From Lachnospiraceae bacterium UBA3401 (GTDB taxonomy: Bacteria; Bacillota; Clostridia; Lachnospirales; Lachnospiraceae): 64,000 bases of DNA. Positions 17,814-26,968 of the stretch are shown in pieces. The stretch covers positions 1-64,000 of the forward strand of contig DEPD01000093.1 in the NCBI GenBank assembly GCA_002358575.1, in the 5' to 3' direction. The position numbers and the translations under genes are program-made. The first letter of the stretch is position 1; each line of letters begins with the position of its first letter. The notes under the pieces were generated by a model. That model was not told where the DNA came from. It did not search any database and worked only from the letters and a program-made list of their open reading frames with translations.

Positions 17814-19220
17814 ATGAGAAAGAAGAAAACAGATTTTATTCCTGCTGGTATTTTTATCCTGTTTTTTGGCTTTCTGTTTCTGACAGGAGAGCCAACTTAT
17901 GCCGGGGATACATTTCAGCATGAAAATCAGATGATTATGCGGGAGCCTGGATATGCGCTGCTGATTCAGTTGCTAAGATTCTTGTCACCTCAAAAACATT
18001 ACTGGTTACTGATTGCAGTACAGAATTTGCTGGCGGTTGTGGCAGACACTGTGGTGATTGCTTTTATGCGCCGCCATTTTTCGCTGCGGCTTCCAGAAAC
18101 AATGCTCTTTACAGCAATTTTGCTGATACCACATCTGATGACTCCAATTCTTTCTAGCGCACATCTTGTGCTGACCAACGCCTTGATGACGGAAGGGATT
18201 TTGTTTTCATTGTATCCGCTAGGATTTATTAGCCTCTTAAAAATGATAGAGTCCGGTAAAGCGATAGGCCGCGAAAGTGTTTGTACTATTGGAGGGTTTT
18301 TCCTTCTGTCAATGATTCGCGGACAGATGATGGCATTATTTGTTGTCTGGTTTCTTGTGGCCTATATTTTGGTGGTGAAAAATGGGATTCGGGAGACAAA
18401 TCAGACAGCGGATAAAAGAAATACTTTTGTACTGGCAGAGAATATTGCGCGACAGGGGTTAATTGGTATTTGCGCAGTATTTGTCATTGCATTTGCGGCG
18501 CGCAGCATCTTGATTCGCGGGTATAATTATTTGGAGCAGGGATTGTTTGTAGGAACTGCATCTGGAAAGGCAATGGCTTTTGCCAATGTGCTGTATGTAA
18601 CGGACCGCGAAGATGGCGAAGCGATTGAAGACGAAGCGTTAAGAGCACTTTTCTATGAGATTTATGACAGTGCAGATGCAGACAAAATGAATTATAAATA
18701 TGCGCCGTCTGGCTTGTTAAACAGGGCGGCACATCATGAGCAGTGCCATGATGAACTGAACTTCACATACTTTGCAGAGCCGACAAAACAGTTTTTAACA
18801 CGGACACAAGGACTTTATGTTGACCGCTTTCAGGAGTTGATGGTCGCGGTTGACCAGATAGCAGAAAGGTTAAGCGCAGCACTGATGCCGCGGGTCTTCT
18901 TGCGCTATCTGCGCAATTATATCAGTGTGATTGCTCTGGGATTTGTGAGAACAGTTTCCTATGAGAGCCCTTTGTTGGTCTGGTATGCTGTCTTTATCTA
19001 TCTGGCGGCTGTGGTGCTGACAATAAAGCTTTTTAAAAGGGGCAGAGGAAGTCAGGCAGCGCCCTTTATGGCAGTTGTTCTGCTTACAATTATGGGAAAT
19101 GTATGTGCGACAGCATTAATGGTACAATGTATTTCACGATATATGATTTATAATTTACCGTTATTTTATATGGCTGGATTTTTGGAGCTGCGAGAGCTGG
19201 CAAGAGTCAAACGAGAATGA
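17814..19220 (+). CDS. polytopic membrane protein with EPGY motif (paralogue of 24200-25630)
   Basis: This protein of about 468 residues has some nine hydrophobic helices and an outside region near residues 240-330. The first outside loop has TYAGDTFQHENQ followed by MREPGYALL. Later come LMTEGILFSL, SMIRGQMMALF and a GYN-containing segment. The same order of motifs occurs in the protein at 24200, so the two are paralogues of a family I do not recognise by name. I use ATG 17814; the open frame extends to a TTG inside the upstream gene. A GT-C-like glycosyltransferase or glycan-handling role is suggested by context and the acidic loop only. Confidence 0.6.
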   Translation: MRKKKTDFIPAGIFILFFGFLFLTGEPTYAGDTFQHENQMIMREPGYALLIQLLRFLSPQKHYWLLIAVQNLLAVVADTVVIAFMRRHFSLRLPETMLFTAILLIPHLMTPILSSAHLVLTNALMTEGILFSLYPLGFISLLKMIESGKAIGRESVCTIGGFFLLSMIRGQMMALFVVWFLVAYILVVKNGIRETNQTADKRNTFVLAENIARQGLIGICAVFVIAFAARSILIRGYNYLEQGLFVGTASGKAMAFANVLYVTDREDGEAIEDEALRALFYEIYDSADADKMNYKYAPSGLLNRAAHHEQCHDELNFTYFAEPTKQFLTRTQGLYVDRFQELMVAVDQIAERLSAALMPRVFLRYLRNYISVIALGFVRTVSYESPLLVWYAVFIYLAAVVLTIKLFKRGRGSQAAPFMAVVLLTIMGNVCATALMVQCISRYMIYNLPLFYMAGFLELRELARVKRE

Positions 19221-19240
19221 GAGGAGAATAAAAGTTCGAT

Positions 19241-20215
19241 ATGGGATATTTGGATCTAAAATTTGACAAAGAAAGCACTTTCCTTGTGACAGGCGGAGCG
19301 GGATTTATTGGTTCTAATTTGTGCGAGGCGTTGACAGATATGGGATATCAGGTACGGTCTTTAGATGACCTTTCCACCGGAAGAGAAGAGAATGTACAGA
19401 TGTTTTTAGATCGGTCAAACTATACATTCATAAAAGGAGATATCAAAAATCTGGACACTTGTATGGAAGCTTGTAAAGGTGTGGATTATGTTCTGCATCA
19501 AGCAGCGTGGGGATCTGTTCCAAGAAGTATTGAAATGCCTATTTTTTATGAGCAGAATAATATTTTAGGTACACTCAATATGATGGAAGCAGCAAGGCAA
19601 AATAAAGTAAAGAAATTTGTTTATGCCTCTAGTTCCTCTGTGTATGGAGACCACCCGGTACTGCCCAAAAAAGAGGGGCAGGAAGGCAATCTGCTCTCGC
19701 CCTATGCACTTACAAAGCGCACAGGAGAAGAGTATGGCAAGCTCTATAAAAAGCTCTATCAGTTGGATACTTACGGGCTTCGCTATTTTAATGTATTTGG
19801 CCGCAGACAAGACCCAAATGGCGCTTATGCAGCCGTAATTCCCAAATTTATCAAACAGCTCATGGATGGCGAAGTGCCCACAATCAATGGAGATGGGAAG
19901 CAGTCGCGGGATTTTACCTATATTGACAATGTGATTGAGGCAAATCTAAAGGCATGTCTGGCCTCAAGTGATGTAGCAGGAGAGGCATTTAATATTGCTT
20001 ACGGTGGACGGGAATATCTCATTGATATTTATTATGATCTGTGCAGGGCACTTGGAAAAGAAGTGGAGCCAAAGTTTGGGCCAGACCGTGCGGGGGATAT
20101 TAAACACTCAAATGCTGATATTTCCAAGGCAAGGAAACTGTTGGGATATGCGCCAGAGTTTGATTTTGAGCGTGGAATTGCGCTTGCAATTGACTGGTAC
20201 AGGGAAAATCTATGA
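19241..20215 (+). CDS. UDP-HexNAc 4-epimerase (WbpP/TviC/WbgU-like SDR)
   Basis: This 324-residue extended SDR has FLVTGGAGFIGSNLCE (about 12-27), a Ser-rich active-site strand YASSSSVYGDHP and the catalytic SPYALTK (Tyr about 155, Lys 159). It continues LRYFNVFGRRQDPNGAYAAV and GDGKQSRDFTYIDNV. These match WbpP/TviC enzymes, which epimerise UDP-GlcNAc or UDP-GlcNAcA at C4. Paired with the TviB-like dehydrogenase at 16486, it points to UDP-GalNAc and/or UDP-GalNAcA as donors. Its stop overlaps the next start (ATGA). Confidence 0.87.
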   Translation: MGYLDLKFDKESTFLVTGGAGFIGSNLCEALTDMGYQVRSLDDLSTGREENVQMFLDRSNYTFIKGDIKNLDTCMEACKGVDYVLHQAAWGSVPRSIEMPIFYEQNNILGTLNMMEAARQNKVKKFVYASSSSVYGDHPVLPKKEGQEGNLLSPYALTKRTGEEYGKLYKKLYQLDTYGLRYFNVFGRRQDPNGAYAAVIPKFIKQLMDGEVPTINGDGKQSRDFTYIDNVIEANLKACLASSDVAGEAFNIAYGGREYLIDIYYDLCRALGKEVEPKFGPDRAGDIKHSNADISKARKLLGYAPEFDFERGIALAIDWYRENL

Positions 20216-20994
20216 GAATCAGCATAAGGATGGATGATATCACACCTGATATGGATTGGGCAAAGTTTCTTAGATTTAAGGAACTTTGCGATCTGTATCA
20301 GGTTAAACCGCTTATAGGGGTGGTGCCAGACAATCAGGATGCAAACCTTCATATTGCGTCTTCCGAATCAGATGTAGCAAGATCGTTTTGGAAATATATT
20401 AAGGGTTTGGAAAATGAGGGCTGGTGTATTGCACAGCATGGAGTAACACATGTGTATACTACAAAAAAGATGGGGTGTTTTCCGCTCAATAGGCTCTCAG
20501 AGCTTGCAGGAACAGGATATGAAAGTCAATTTGCAGCGCTAAAGCGCGGTAGAGATATCCTTCTGGCACATGGGATTGAAACAGAGATATTTATGGCACC
20601 TGCACATTCGTTCGATATAAATACAATCAAAGCTTTGCAGAAGCTTGGATTTTCCAAAATGACGGACGGTTTTGGCAATAGACCCTATCTATGGCGGAGT
20701 ATGACATTCTATCCAATCTCATACAGACAGAGCAGTTGCCTGAAAAAGAACGGTGGTTACACTACGTTTGTTGTTCATTCTAACACTATGAATGACAAGG
20801 ATTTTGCACACTACGAAAAACTTTTTGCAGAGTACAAGGACCGACTGATTTCCTATGCGGAATTGACGACAGTTGGAGCAAAGAGGCGCGGAGTGTTTGG
20901 GAAGGCAGCAGAGTATGCAATGGCGCTAACAAAATATATACTGATAAGCGGCAAAAGAATCTTCAAGGACATAAGGAAGTTAAACAGTTCCTAG
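20212..20994 (+). CDS. DUF2334-like putative polysaccharide deacetylase
   Basis: This 260-residue protein has no signal peptide or membrane helix. It begins MRISIRMDDITPDMDW, where the Asp pair matches the metal/catalytic start of NodB-fold deacetylases. It also has IAQHGVTHVYT (His-x4-His) and FMAPAHSFD, the order expected for the DUF2334 branch of polysaccharide deacetylases. A cytoplasmic member in a glycan operon would act on a nucleotide-linked or lipid-linked sugar before export. It overlaps the epimerase gene by ATGA. Whether it deacetylates, and what, is not shown. Confidence 0.7.
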   Translation: MRISIRMDDITPDMDWAKFLRFKELCDLYQVKPLIGVVPDNQDANLHIASSESDVARSFWKYIKGLENEGWCIAQHGVTHVYTTKKMGCFPLNRLSELAGTGYESQFAALKRGRDILLAHGIETEIFMAPAHSFDINTIKALQKLGFSKMTDGFGNRPYLWRSMTFYPISYRQSSCLKKNGGYTTFVVHSNTMNDKDFAHYEKLFAEYKDRLISYAELTTVGAKRRGVFGKAAEYAMALTKYILISGKRIFKDIRKLNSS

Positions 20995-21027
20995 GATTCT
21001 GAGAAGATAAAATTAGAGGGAAAAATT

Positions 21028-22167
21028 ATGACAGATCCGGTAAGAGTATTAAATGTTTTAGGAACAACAAATCTTGGCGGTGCGGAGAGCAGGGTCATGG
21101 AGCTGTACCGAGCGATAAACAAAAGGAAGGTGCAGTTTGACTTTCTTGTGCACACGGACAAAGAAGGGCAGTATGATGCAGAAATACATCAACTTGGAGG
21201 CATGATTTATCATGTCCCGCGCTTTCGAGTAATCAATATCTTGTCCTATCGCAAGACACTGCACAGATTTTTTCAGGAGCATAAAGAGTTTGTGGCTGTG
21301 CAGGGACATATGACAAGCACTGCTGCAATCTATCTTCCAATCGCTAAAAGGGCAGGAATTTCTATGACTATCGCACATGCGCGGAGCGCTGGCGTGGACC
21401 GCGGGTTAAAAGGGGTTGCGACTAAAATGCTGCGCAGTTCGCTAAAATACAAGGCAGATTATTGTTTTACCTGCTCTGCGGAGGCGGCGGAGGCGGTTTA
21501 TGGCAGGAACTGGATCGAGGCAGGCAAAGTGTGGACAATTCCAAATGCAATTGATGTACAGCGCTTTGTCTTTCAGGAAACAGTGCGGCAACAGGTGCGT
21601 AAAGAGTTGGGATTTGAACATGAATTTGTTATAGGACATGTTGGCAGATTTGGCTTTATGAAAAATCATAGTTATCTGATTGATATTTTTGCACAGCTAT
21701 GCAAAATACGTGATGATGCGGCGCTGGTGCTGATTGGAGAGGGCGAGTTAAAACAGGAGATTCAGGAGAAGGTCAATCGACTTGGGTTAGCTAACAGAGT
21801 TCGCTTTTTAGGCAATCGTTTTGATGTGGAACGGTATTATCAAGCTTTTGACTATTTTGTCTTTCCGTCACTGTTTGAGGGGTTACCAGGCAGTGTGGCG
21901 GAGGCGCAGGCTTCTGGACTGCGGTGTCTGGTGTCGGACAAGGTTACAAAAGAGGCTGCGCTGACAGATTTAGTTACTTATAAGAGTATTGAGGAGCCTG
22001 CTGCAAGCTGGGCGAGCGAGGTTATGAGGAACAGCAAAAAAGCGTTGGTGCGTGAGGATATGCGCGCTGTGATTGCCGCAAAGGATTTTGATGTGCAAAA
22101 GCTTGCGGCGAAAATGGAAGCTTTTTATATGAGCGGCAAAAATCCGCCGGGGTCTGTGACTCGGTAA
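21028..22167 (+). CDS. GT4 glycosyltransferase (EpsF-like)
   Basis: This 379-residue GT-B enzyme begins VRVLNVLGTTNLGGAESRVM. It has the acceptor-domain HARSAG segment, IPNAIDVQRF, GHVGRFGFMKNH and the donor-site FPSLFEGLPGSVAEAQASG. The arrangement resembles EpsF of Bacillus subtilis exopolysaccharide synthesis. GAGGG precedes the ATG. It is cytoplasmic and probably adds one sugar to the lipid-linked unit; the donor is unknown. Confidence 0.82.
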   Translation: MTDPVRVLNVLGTTNLGGAESRVMELYRAINKRKVQFDFLVHTDKEGQYDAEIHQLGGMIYHVPRFRVINILSYRKTLHRFFQEHKEFVAVQGHMTSTAAIYLPIAKRAGISMTIAHARSAGVDRGLKGVATKMLRSSLKYKADYCFTCSAEAAEAVYGRNWIEAGKVWTIPNAIDVQRFVFQETVRQQVRKELGFEHEFVIGHVGRFGFMKNHSYLIDIFAQLCKIRDDAALVLIGEGELKQEIQEKVNRLGLANRVRFLGNRFDVERYYQAFDYFVFPSLFEGLPGSVAEAQASGLRCLVSDKVTKEAALTDLVTYKSIEEPAASWASEVMRNSKKALVREDMRAVIAAKDFDVQKLAAKMEAFYMSGKNPPGSVTR

Positions 22168-22193
22168 ATTATGATAGAAAGGGAAAAGACCAC

Positions 22194-22979
22194 ATGATAG
22201 ATACTTCATATCGGAAAAAATTTTTAACAGTGAATCAGATTTGGTATCCGAATGCGCTGAGTATCTCAGAGCTTTTACAGCAGAAGCGAACCGCGGATAT
22301 TTTGTTTGTTCATGGGGTGCCTGTTGAGGAGACAAAAGGCAGGTTTCGAGGCTGGCAGGAATACCATACTTGTATGAGTGATTTAACCTTGCCAGAAGAG
22401 AAATTATTTGCTCAAATCAATAAAAATGTGCGGTATGAATGCAGAAGAAGTGAGCGGGATGGTATTGAAATTCGTTTTTACAAAAAGGCTGAGATTAAGA
22501 CAGACAGAAAAATTCTGGACATTTTTGCAGAGATGTATGAGAAGATGTATCAGTCAAAGGGAATTGAGACGAAATTTAATCTGACAGCCATTGAAAAATA
22601 TTTGGAAACGGATAGTATTTGTTTTTCCGCAGTATGGCGGCAAGATGAACCGATTGTGTTTCATTCTTATATTTATGATGTGCATGACGCAAGACTTTTG
22701 CACTCTGCTTCGTGTTTTCGCGAGGAGAGCGCGGACCAGAATCTAATAGGGCGCGCAAACAAAAAGCTTCAATGGGAGGATATGAAGTACTTTAAGGAGC
22801 AAGGTGTGCTTCGCTATGACTGGGGTGGTATCTCAGACTTTGACAATCCCAATGGTATCGACGAATTTAAATTGAAGTTTGGCGGGGATAAAATTACGTA
22901 TTACAATGTTTTTGCGGGGAATACACTGCTGGGAAAGCTTGCAGTTACAGCAATGAAAAAGATGAAAAGAGTGAACTGA
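22194..22979 (+). CDS. FemAB/GNAT-fold transferase-like protein
   Basis: This 261-residue soluble protein has the GNAT/FemAB-like pattern: KNVRYECRRSERDGIE (about 78-93), LHSASCF (about 164-170), then YDWGGISDFDNPNGIDEFK and LKFGG. FemAB-type proteins transfer amino acids from aminoacyl-tRNA to peptidoglycan, and related GNAT-fold proteins occur in exopolysaccharide loci. The length is that of a single GNAT-like unit, shorter than FemX/FemA. It follows an EpsF-like gene and precedes another GT4. It may add an acyl or aminoacyl group to a sugar, but the substrate cannot be told. Confidence 0.6.
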   Translation: MIDTSYRKKFLTVNQIWYPNALSISELLQQKRTADILFVHGVPVEETKGRFRGWQEYHTCMSDLTLPEEKLFAQINKNVRYECRRSERDGIEIRFYKKAEIKTDRKILDIFAEMYEKMYQSKGIETKFNLTAIEKYLETDSICFSAVWRQDEPIVFHSYIYDVHDARLLHSASCFREESADQNLIGRANKKLQWEDMKYFKEQGVLRYDWGGISDFDNPNGIDEFKLKFGGDKITYYNVFAGNTLLGKLAVTAMKKMKRVN

Positions 22980-22980
22980 T

Positions 22981-24165
22981 TTGGAAAATAAGAAAAAGCG
23001 TATTATGCTGATTGTGCCCATGCTTGACCAAGGGGGATTAGAACGCGTGTGCGCAACTACTGCACAACTTTTAAAAAAAGAATATGCTGTTTATTTGGTG
23101 GTATTTAATACGACAGGCATGATTTATGATGTGTCGGGAGTGGATATGATAGATTTAAAGCTTGGAGCAGTTGAGGGCAAGTTGGGAAAAGCAGTCAATG
23201 TCATGCGCAGAGTAAAGCGTGTAAGACAGCTTAAAAAAAGATTTGACATTCAATTGAGCTACAGTTTTGGGCCAACCGCAAATCTTGTGAATGTACTGTC
23301 TAAGCAAAAAGATTTTACTTGGGCGGGCATTCGGGGATATGGCGCATTAAGTAACAAAGTTGCCATGAAACTGGTCTGTCGGCTTGCGGACAGAGTGATA
23401 AGCTGCACACGAATAATGGAACAACAAATTGGTAGACAATTTCAGCCAAAACGATCCGCAGCAGTCTACAATCCCTGTGATATTGAACGGATTCGAGAAC
23501 AGTCAAGAGAGCGGACACCAGAGGCGTTTGATTCCTTTTTTGCGCAGAGCGGGAAATTGATTGTCTCTATGGGCAGGGAACATGATGTCAAAGGGTTCTG
23601 GCATTTAATAAAGGCGGTATCTCTAGTAAGAAAGCATTTGCCTAAGACACGGCTGATGATTATAGGGGCGGGAGATTACAATGCCTATAAAGCACTTGCC
23701 AGACAGCTTGATATGCAGGAGGCAGTTTTGTTTACGGGAGTGCAGTCAAATCCTTTTTCTTTCTTAAGAAAGGCGGATGTCTATGCATTGACATCAGAAA
23801 GCGAAGGGTTTCCCAATGCGTTAATAGAGGCAATGGCGGTTGGAATCCCATGCATAAGCGTAAATTGCCTTACAGGTCCGGCAGAAATTTTGCACGAACA
23901 GTATGAACAGTGTAGGGATGACAGCCAGATATTTCATGCGAACTATGGGATTCTCACAGGTATTTTTCATGGAGAAAAAGATATGGATGCACAGCGGTTT
24001 ACCGAGGAGGAGAGACGCTTTGCAGCGGAGTTAGAGGCATTGTTAAAAGACGAACAGTTGTATCAGACATATCAGGAAGCAGCTTTAAAGCGTGCGGAGG
24101 CATTTGGAATGGATCGATATCTGTGCAGAATCCGGGAATTGATTGAGACAGATTTAGCGAATTAG
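22981..24165 (+). CDS. GT4 glycosyltransferase (GGLERV type)
   Basis: This 394-residue GT-B enzyme has an N-terminal IMLIVPMLDQGGLERVCATT loop. It continues VYNPCDIERIREQ, VSMGREHDVKGFWHLIKA and ALTSESEGFPNALIEAMAVGIP at the donor site. The only start that keeps the basic N-terminus is TTG 22981, placed one base after the upstream stop. An ATG at 23005 would cut into the first beta strand. It is one of three enzymes with related GG(L/A/S)ERV loops in this part of the operon. Confidence 0.8.
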   Translation: MENKKKRIMLIVPMLDQGGLERVCATTAQLLKKEYAVYLVVFNTTGMIYDVSGVDMIDLKLGAVEGKLGKAVNVMRRVKRVRQLKKRFDIQLSYSFGPTANLVNVLSKQKDFTWAGIRGYGALSNKVAMKLVCRLADRVISCTRIMEQQIGRQFQPKRSAAVYNPCDIERIREQSRERTPEAFDSFFAQSGKLIVSMGREHDVKGFWHLIKAVSLVRKHLPKTRLMIIGAGDYNAYKALARQLDMQEAVLFTGVQSNPFSFLRKADVYALTSESEGFPNALIEAMAVGIPCISVNCLTGPAEILHEQYEQCRDDSQIFHANYGILTGIFHGEKDMDAQRFTEEERRFAAELEALLKDEQLYQTYQEAALKRAEAFGMDRYLCRIRELIETDLAN

Positions 24166-24199
24166 GGAACATAGGAATAGACATGCGGGAGGAAAGAGG

Positions 24200-25630
24200 T
24201 TGAAGAAAGTGCAAAAAAGGCGAGAACAGACAACTGTTGTAATTCTGTTTCTAATCAGTTTGGCATTTTATCTTTTCTGGTATCTGTTTGACGGTATTAT
24301 TATAACAGAAGATGCGCCGTCTTATATTCAGATGCAGAGTGACAGAGAACCAGGATATTGCTTGTACTTATGGCTGTTTCGTGTAACTTTTGGCGCAGAA
24401 GTTGGTCTTCATGTAGCTGTGATTGGTCAGTGTGTCATTGCGGCAGTAGCGGCGTGTGCCATAACAAGCGTGCTTGGGCGATGGTTCTCACTCAATTGGT
24501 TTGGCAGTGCAGGAATTCTTTTAATACAGTATGGGATTACGCTGTTAAACCGGTTTGTAGCGCAGCGAAGATGCAGTTATTTCAACAGTATTGAGACGGA
24601 AGGGCTTGCATACTCGCTCTGGGTTTTCTATTTTTTGTGTATTCTTGGCATCTGGTTTCAAAGGGACAAAAAAAGTCTGGCAGGAGCGATTGCTTGGTCG
24701 ATAGTATTGATTAGTATCCGAAAACAAATGCTTATTACACTGGTGATACTCTTTCTGGTGGTTTTGGTTACTTATTTTAGGAAAGAAGGCTGGAAAAAAG
24801 CTGTTGTCTCAGTACTGTTAACCTGCGTGATTGTGCTTGTAGGAACAAGATTGATTGACTGTGGTTACAATTGGATGGTGCGGGGAGAATTTGCGCCGCA
24901 TACGGGGGATTCTAGCTTTATTCTTGGAACAGAATTATACCTTGCGGACAAAGAAATGGCACAGCAGATTCAAGATGCAGATAACAGAGCGCTTTTTCTG
25001 GAAATTATGCGGCGTGCCGAGGAGAAAGAATACAACATTGCCTATGCGGGCAAGGGGTGGCAGGCTATTGAGGACCATTACAGCAGCGCGTATGACCGCA
25101 TTAAATTTGATATTGTGATGACTGTGATTAGAGAACAACAGGAGGCTCGGGGCGTTGCTGAGGCTGATCGGGAGGCAGACTATAACCGGATTGCAGGGAG
25201 CATGATGCGGGACCTTCTAATGCCATCTATACCACAGTTGATCAAACTTTTTGCCTGCAATGTGATTCATGGACTGATCACAACAGTGTTAAAGGTGCAC
25301 CGTCTGTTAAACTGGGCAGCATTGTTTTTGTATTTGCTTTATGGCATAACAATTTTTTTATGCGCAGACCTGTGCAGAGGAAATAAATCTCCCCACTCGA
25401 TTTCTGCAGTCTTCGCACATAAATATAACAGAGCAGAAAACAACTTTACAATGGCGAGAGAATTTGCATGGATTGTGCTGCTGGCAATTGTGGTTAATGT
25501 CTGCTTTACATCATTGACGATCTACTGCCAAATGCGCTATATGCTATATAATACAGGATTGTTTTATCAGGCATGGTGGATTATGCTTCTACAGATTTAT
25601 ACTCACAGTAAGGAACTGTTCAAAAATTAA
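24200..25630 (+). CDS. polytopic membrane protein with EPGY motif (paralogue of 17814-19220)
   Basis: This 476-residue protein begins at TTG 24200 behind GGGAGG. It has about nine helices, a first outside loop with IITEDAPSYIQMQSDREPGYCLY, then SIETEGLAYSLW, SIRKQMLI, CGYNWMVRGEF and a hydrophilic outside loop. The parallel EPGY, TEG, I-R-x-QM and GYN landmarks show common ancestry with 17814-19220. The family is unnamed to me. An acidic residue in the first loop and the glycan context suggest a GT-C-like enzyme. It is the last gene before a 175-bp gap. Confidence 0.6.
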   Translation: MKKVQKRREQTTVVILFLISLAFYLFWYLFDGIIITEDAPSYIQMQSDREPGYCLYLWLFRVTFGAEVGLHVAVIGQCVIAAVAACAITSVLGRWFSLNWFGSAGILLIQYGITLLNRFVAQRRCSYFNSIETEGLAYSLWVFYFLCILGIWFQRDKKSLAGAIAWSIVLISIRKQMLITLVILFLVVLVTYFRKEGWKKAVVSVLLTCVIVLVGTRLIDCGYNWMVRGEFAPHTGDSSFILGTELYLADKEMAQQIQDADNRALFLEIMRRAEEKEYNIAYAGKGWQAIEDHYSSAYDRIKFDIVMTVIREQQEARGVAEADREADYNRIAGSMMRDLLMPSIPQLIKLFACNVIHGLITTVLKVHRLLNWAALFLYLLYGITIFLCADLCRGNKSPHSISAVFAHKYNRAENNFTMAREFAWIVLLAIVVNVCFTSLTIYCQMRYMLYNTGLFYQAWWIMLLQIYTHSKELFKN

Positions 25631-25652
25631 ATTTGCCGTGAGTATCGCACCA

Positions 25653-25665
25653 GCCGCGAAGCGGC
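25653..25665. repeat. GCCGC-GAA-GCGGC mini-hairpin in intergenic gap
   Basis: A perfect 5-bp stem closes a GAA loop inside the 175-bp gap 25631-25805. The core GCGAAGC also occurs in repeat copy C (7821-7827). The gap holds no ORF. A TTGCGG/TATACT pair exists but with only a 15-bp spacer, so no convincing promoter is seen. The hairpin lacks a T-tract. Confidence 0.45.
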
Positions 25666-25805
25666 ATATTTCCTATCTGAAAAATTATCATATAAGATTT
25701 TTTAGATTGCGGCTGTATGCATCATTTTATACTGAGCAGTCAGTCCTTTTAATTGTCAGTATATTATCAGTACAGCGACTGGAAAGATAGCAAAGGTTGA
25801 GAGAT

Positions 25806-26909
25806 ATGAAACGGATTGTTTTTCATTTGAACTGTCTGGAAAGAGGGGGAGCAGAACGTGTGGTTGCAACTCTTTCTGGACAGTTTGCAGAACATGGATA
25901 TGAGGTGTATATTGCCACGGAATGGCAGGGTGCAGATGAGTATGAGATACACCCGCAGGTGAAGCGCGTCCATGTGGGGCTTGATAGAAAACAGGAACAA
26001 CAGGGTCGCATTCAGAAGTTTGTGGACCGGATTTTAAATCTTCGATGCTTTTTAAAAAAAGTAAAACCGGACATTGTGATTGCATTTGCGCGCAAGGCAA
26101 ATTATAGGGCACTCACAGCGACCATTGGCATGAAACTGCCTGTGCTTATATCGGTGCGTATCAATCCAATTGGATATTATGATTTCTGGTCGGACAAGAT
26201 ACAGATACCACTTCTGTTTCGGCGGGCGGCGGGCTGTGTATTTCAGACACCGCAACAGCGGGACTTTTTTCCAAAGTATGTGCGCAAAAATTCCAGAATT
26301 ATCTTGAATCCCATTGATGAAAGGTTTATTGGGAATGAGATACCCGAAAAGCGAGAAAATGTCGTCGTGCACTCTGGCCGCCTGGTGGATTTTAAAAATC
26401 AATGTTTGCTAGTTCAGGCTTTTGAGATGGTACATCAAGTTCACCCAGATTATATGCTTAGAATTTATGGTCCAGATTCTTTTGATGGGACAAAGCAGAA
26501 ATTGGAAGATTTAATTGGTCGTCTTCATGCAGAAGAATATATACAATTGATGGGGAGCAGCAGCGCATTAGAGAGAGATATGCGCTGTGCAGCTTTGGCG
26601 GCGTATGCGTCCGATTATGAAGGAATGCCCAACGTAGTATTAGAAGCGATGGCGCTAGGACTTCCGGTTGTGTCAACAGACTGTCCGCCAGGAGGACCAC
26701 GTATGGTTATTCAGCACGAGCAAAATGGGCTGCTTGTGCCGGTTGGGGATAGAAATACTCTGGCGACAGCGATAAACAGATTGATTGAGGACCGTAAACT
26801 GGCGGAACGGCTTGGAAGAAATGCGGCAAAGATTGGACGGATGGCTTCCCCAGAACGCATCTTTGAGGAGTGGAGAGACTATATGGAGGAGATTACAAGG
26901 GAACAATAA
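25806..26909 (+). CDS. GT4 glycosyltransferase (GGAERV type)
   Basis: This 367-residue GT-B enzyme begins MKRIVFHLNCLERGGAERVV. It has RKANYRALTAT, ILNPIDERFIGN, VVHSGRLVDFKNQCLL, YEGMPNVVLEAMALGLPVV and STDCPPGGPRMVI. It is clearly paralogous to the enzyme at 28868, sharing the TDCPxGGP and NGLLVPVGD motifs. I start at ATG 25806 with AAAGG nine bases upstream; the open frame begins at a TTG three codons earlier. It precedes an AsnB-type gene, and the two may act on the same residue. Confidence 0.82.
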   Translation: MKRIVFHLNCLERGGAERVVATLSGQFAEHGYEVYIATEWQGADEYEIHPQVKRVHVGLDRKQEQQGRIQKFVDRILNLRCFLKKVKPDIVIAFARKANYRALTATIGMKLPVLISVRINPIGYYDFWSDKIQIPLLFRRAAGCVFQTPQQRDFFPKYVRKNSRIILNPIDERFIGNEIPEKRENVVVHSGRLVDFKNQCLLVQAFEMVHQVHPDYMLRIYGPDSFDGTKQKLEDLIGRLHAEEYIQLMGSSSALERDMRCAALAAYASDYEGMPNVVLEAMALGLPVVSTDCPPGGPRMVIQHEQNGLLVPVGDRNTLATAINRLIEDRKLAERLGRNAAKIGRMASPERIFEEWRDYMEEITREQ

Positions 26910-26968
26910 TGTGAAATCAGAGTGCTCGTTAAAACAGGCGAATGATTAGAGGAAGGGCAGGTTAATGT

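Noticed and set aside
25706..25735. Promoter TTGCGG with TATACT ahead of the GT4 at 25806
   Set aside because: The spacer is only 15 bp and there is no extended -10, so it is not convincing.
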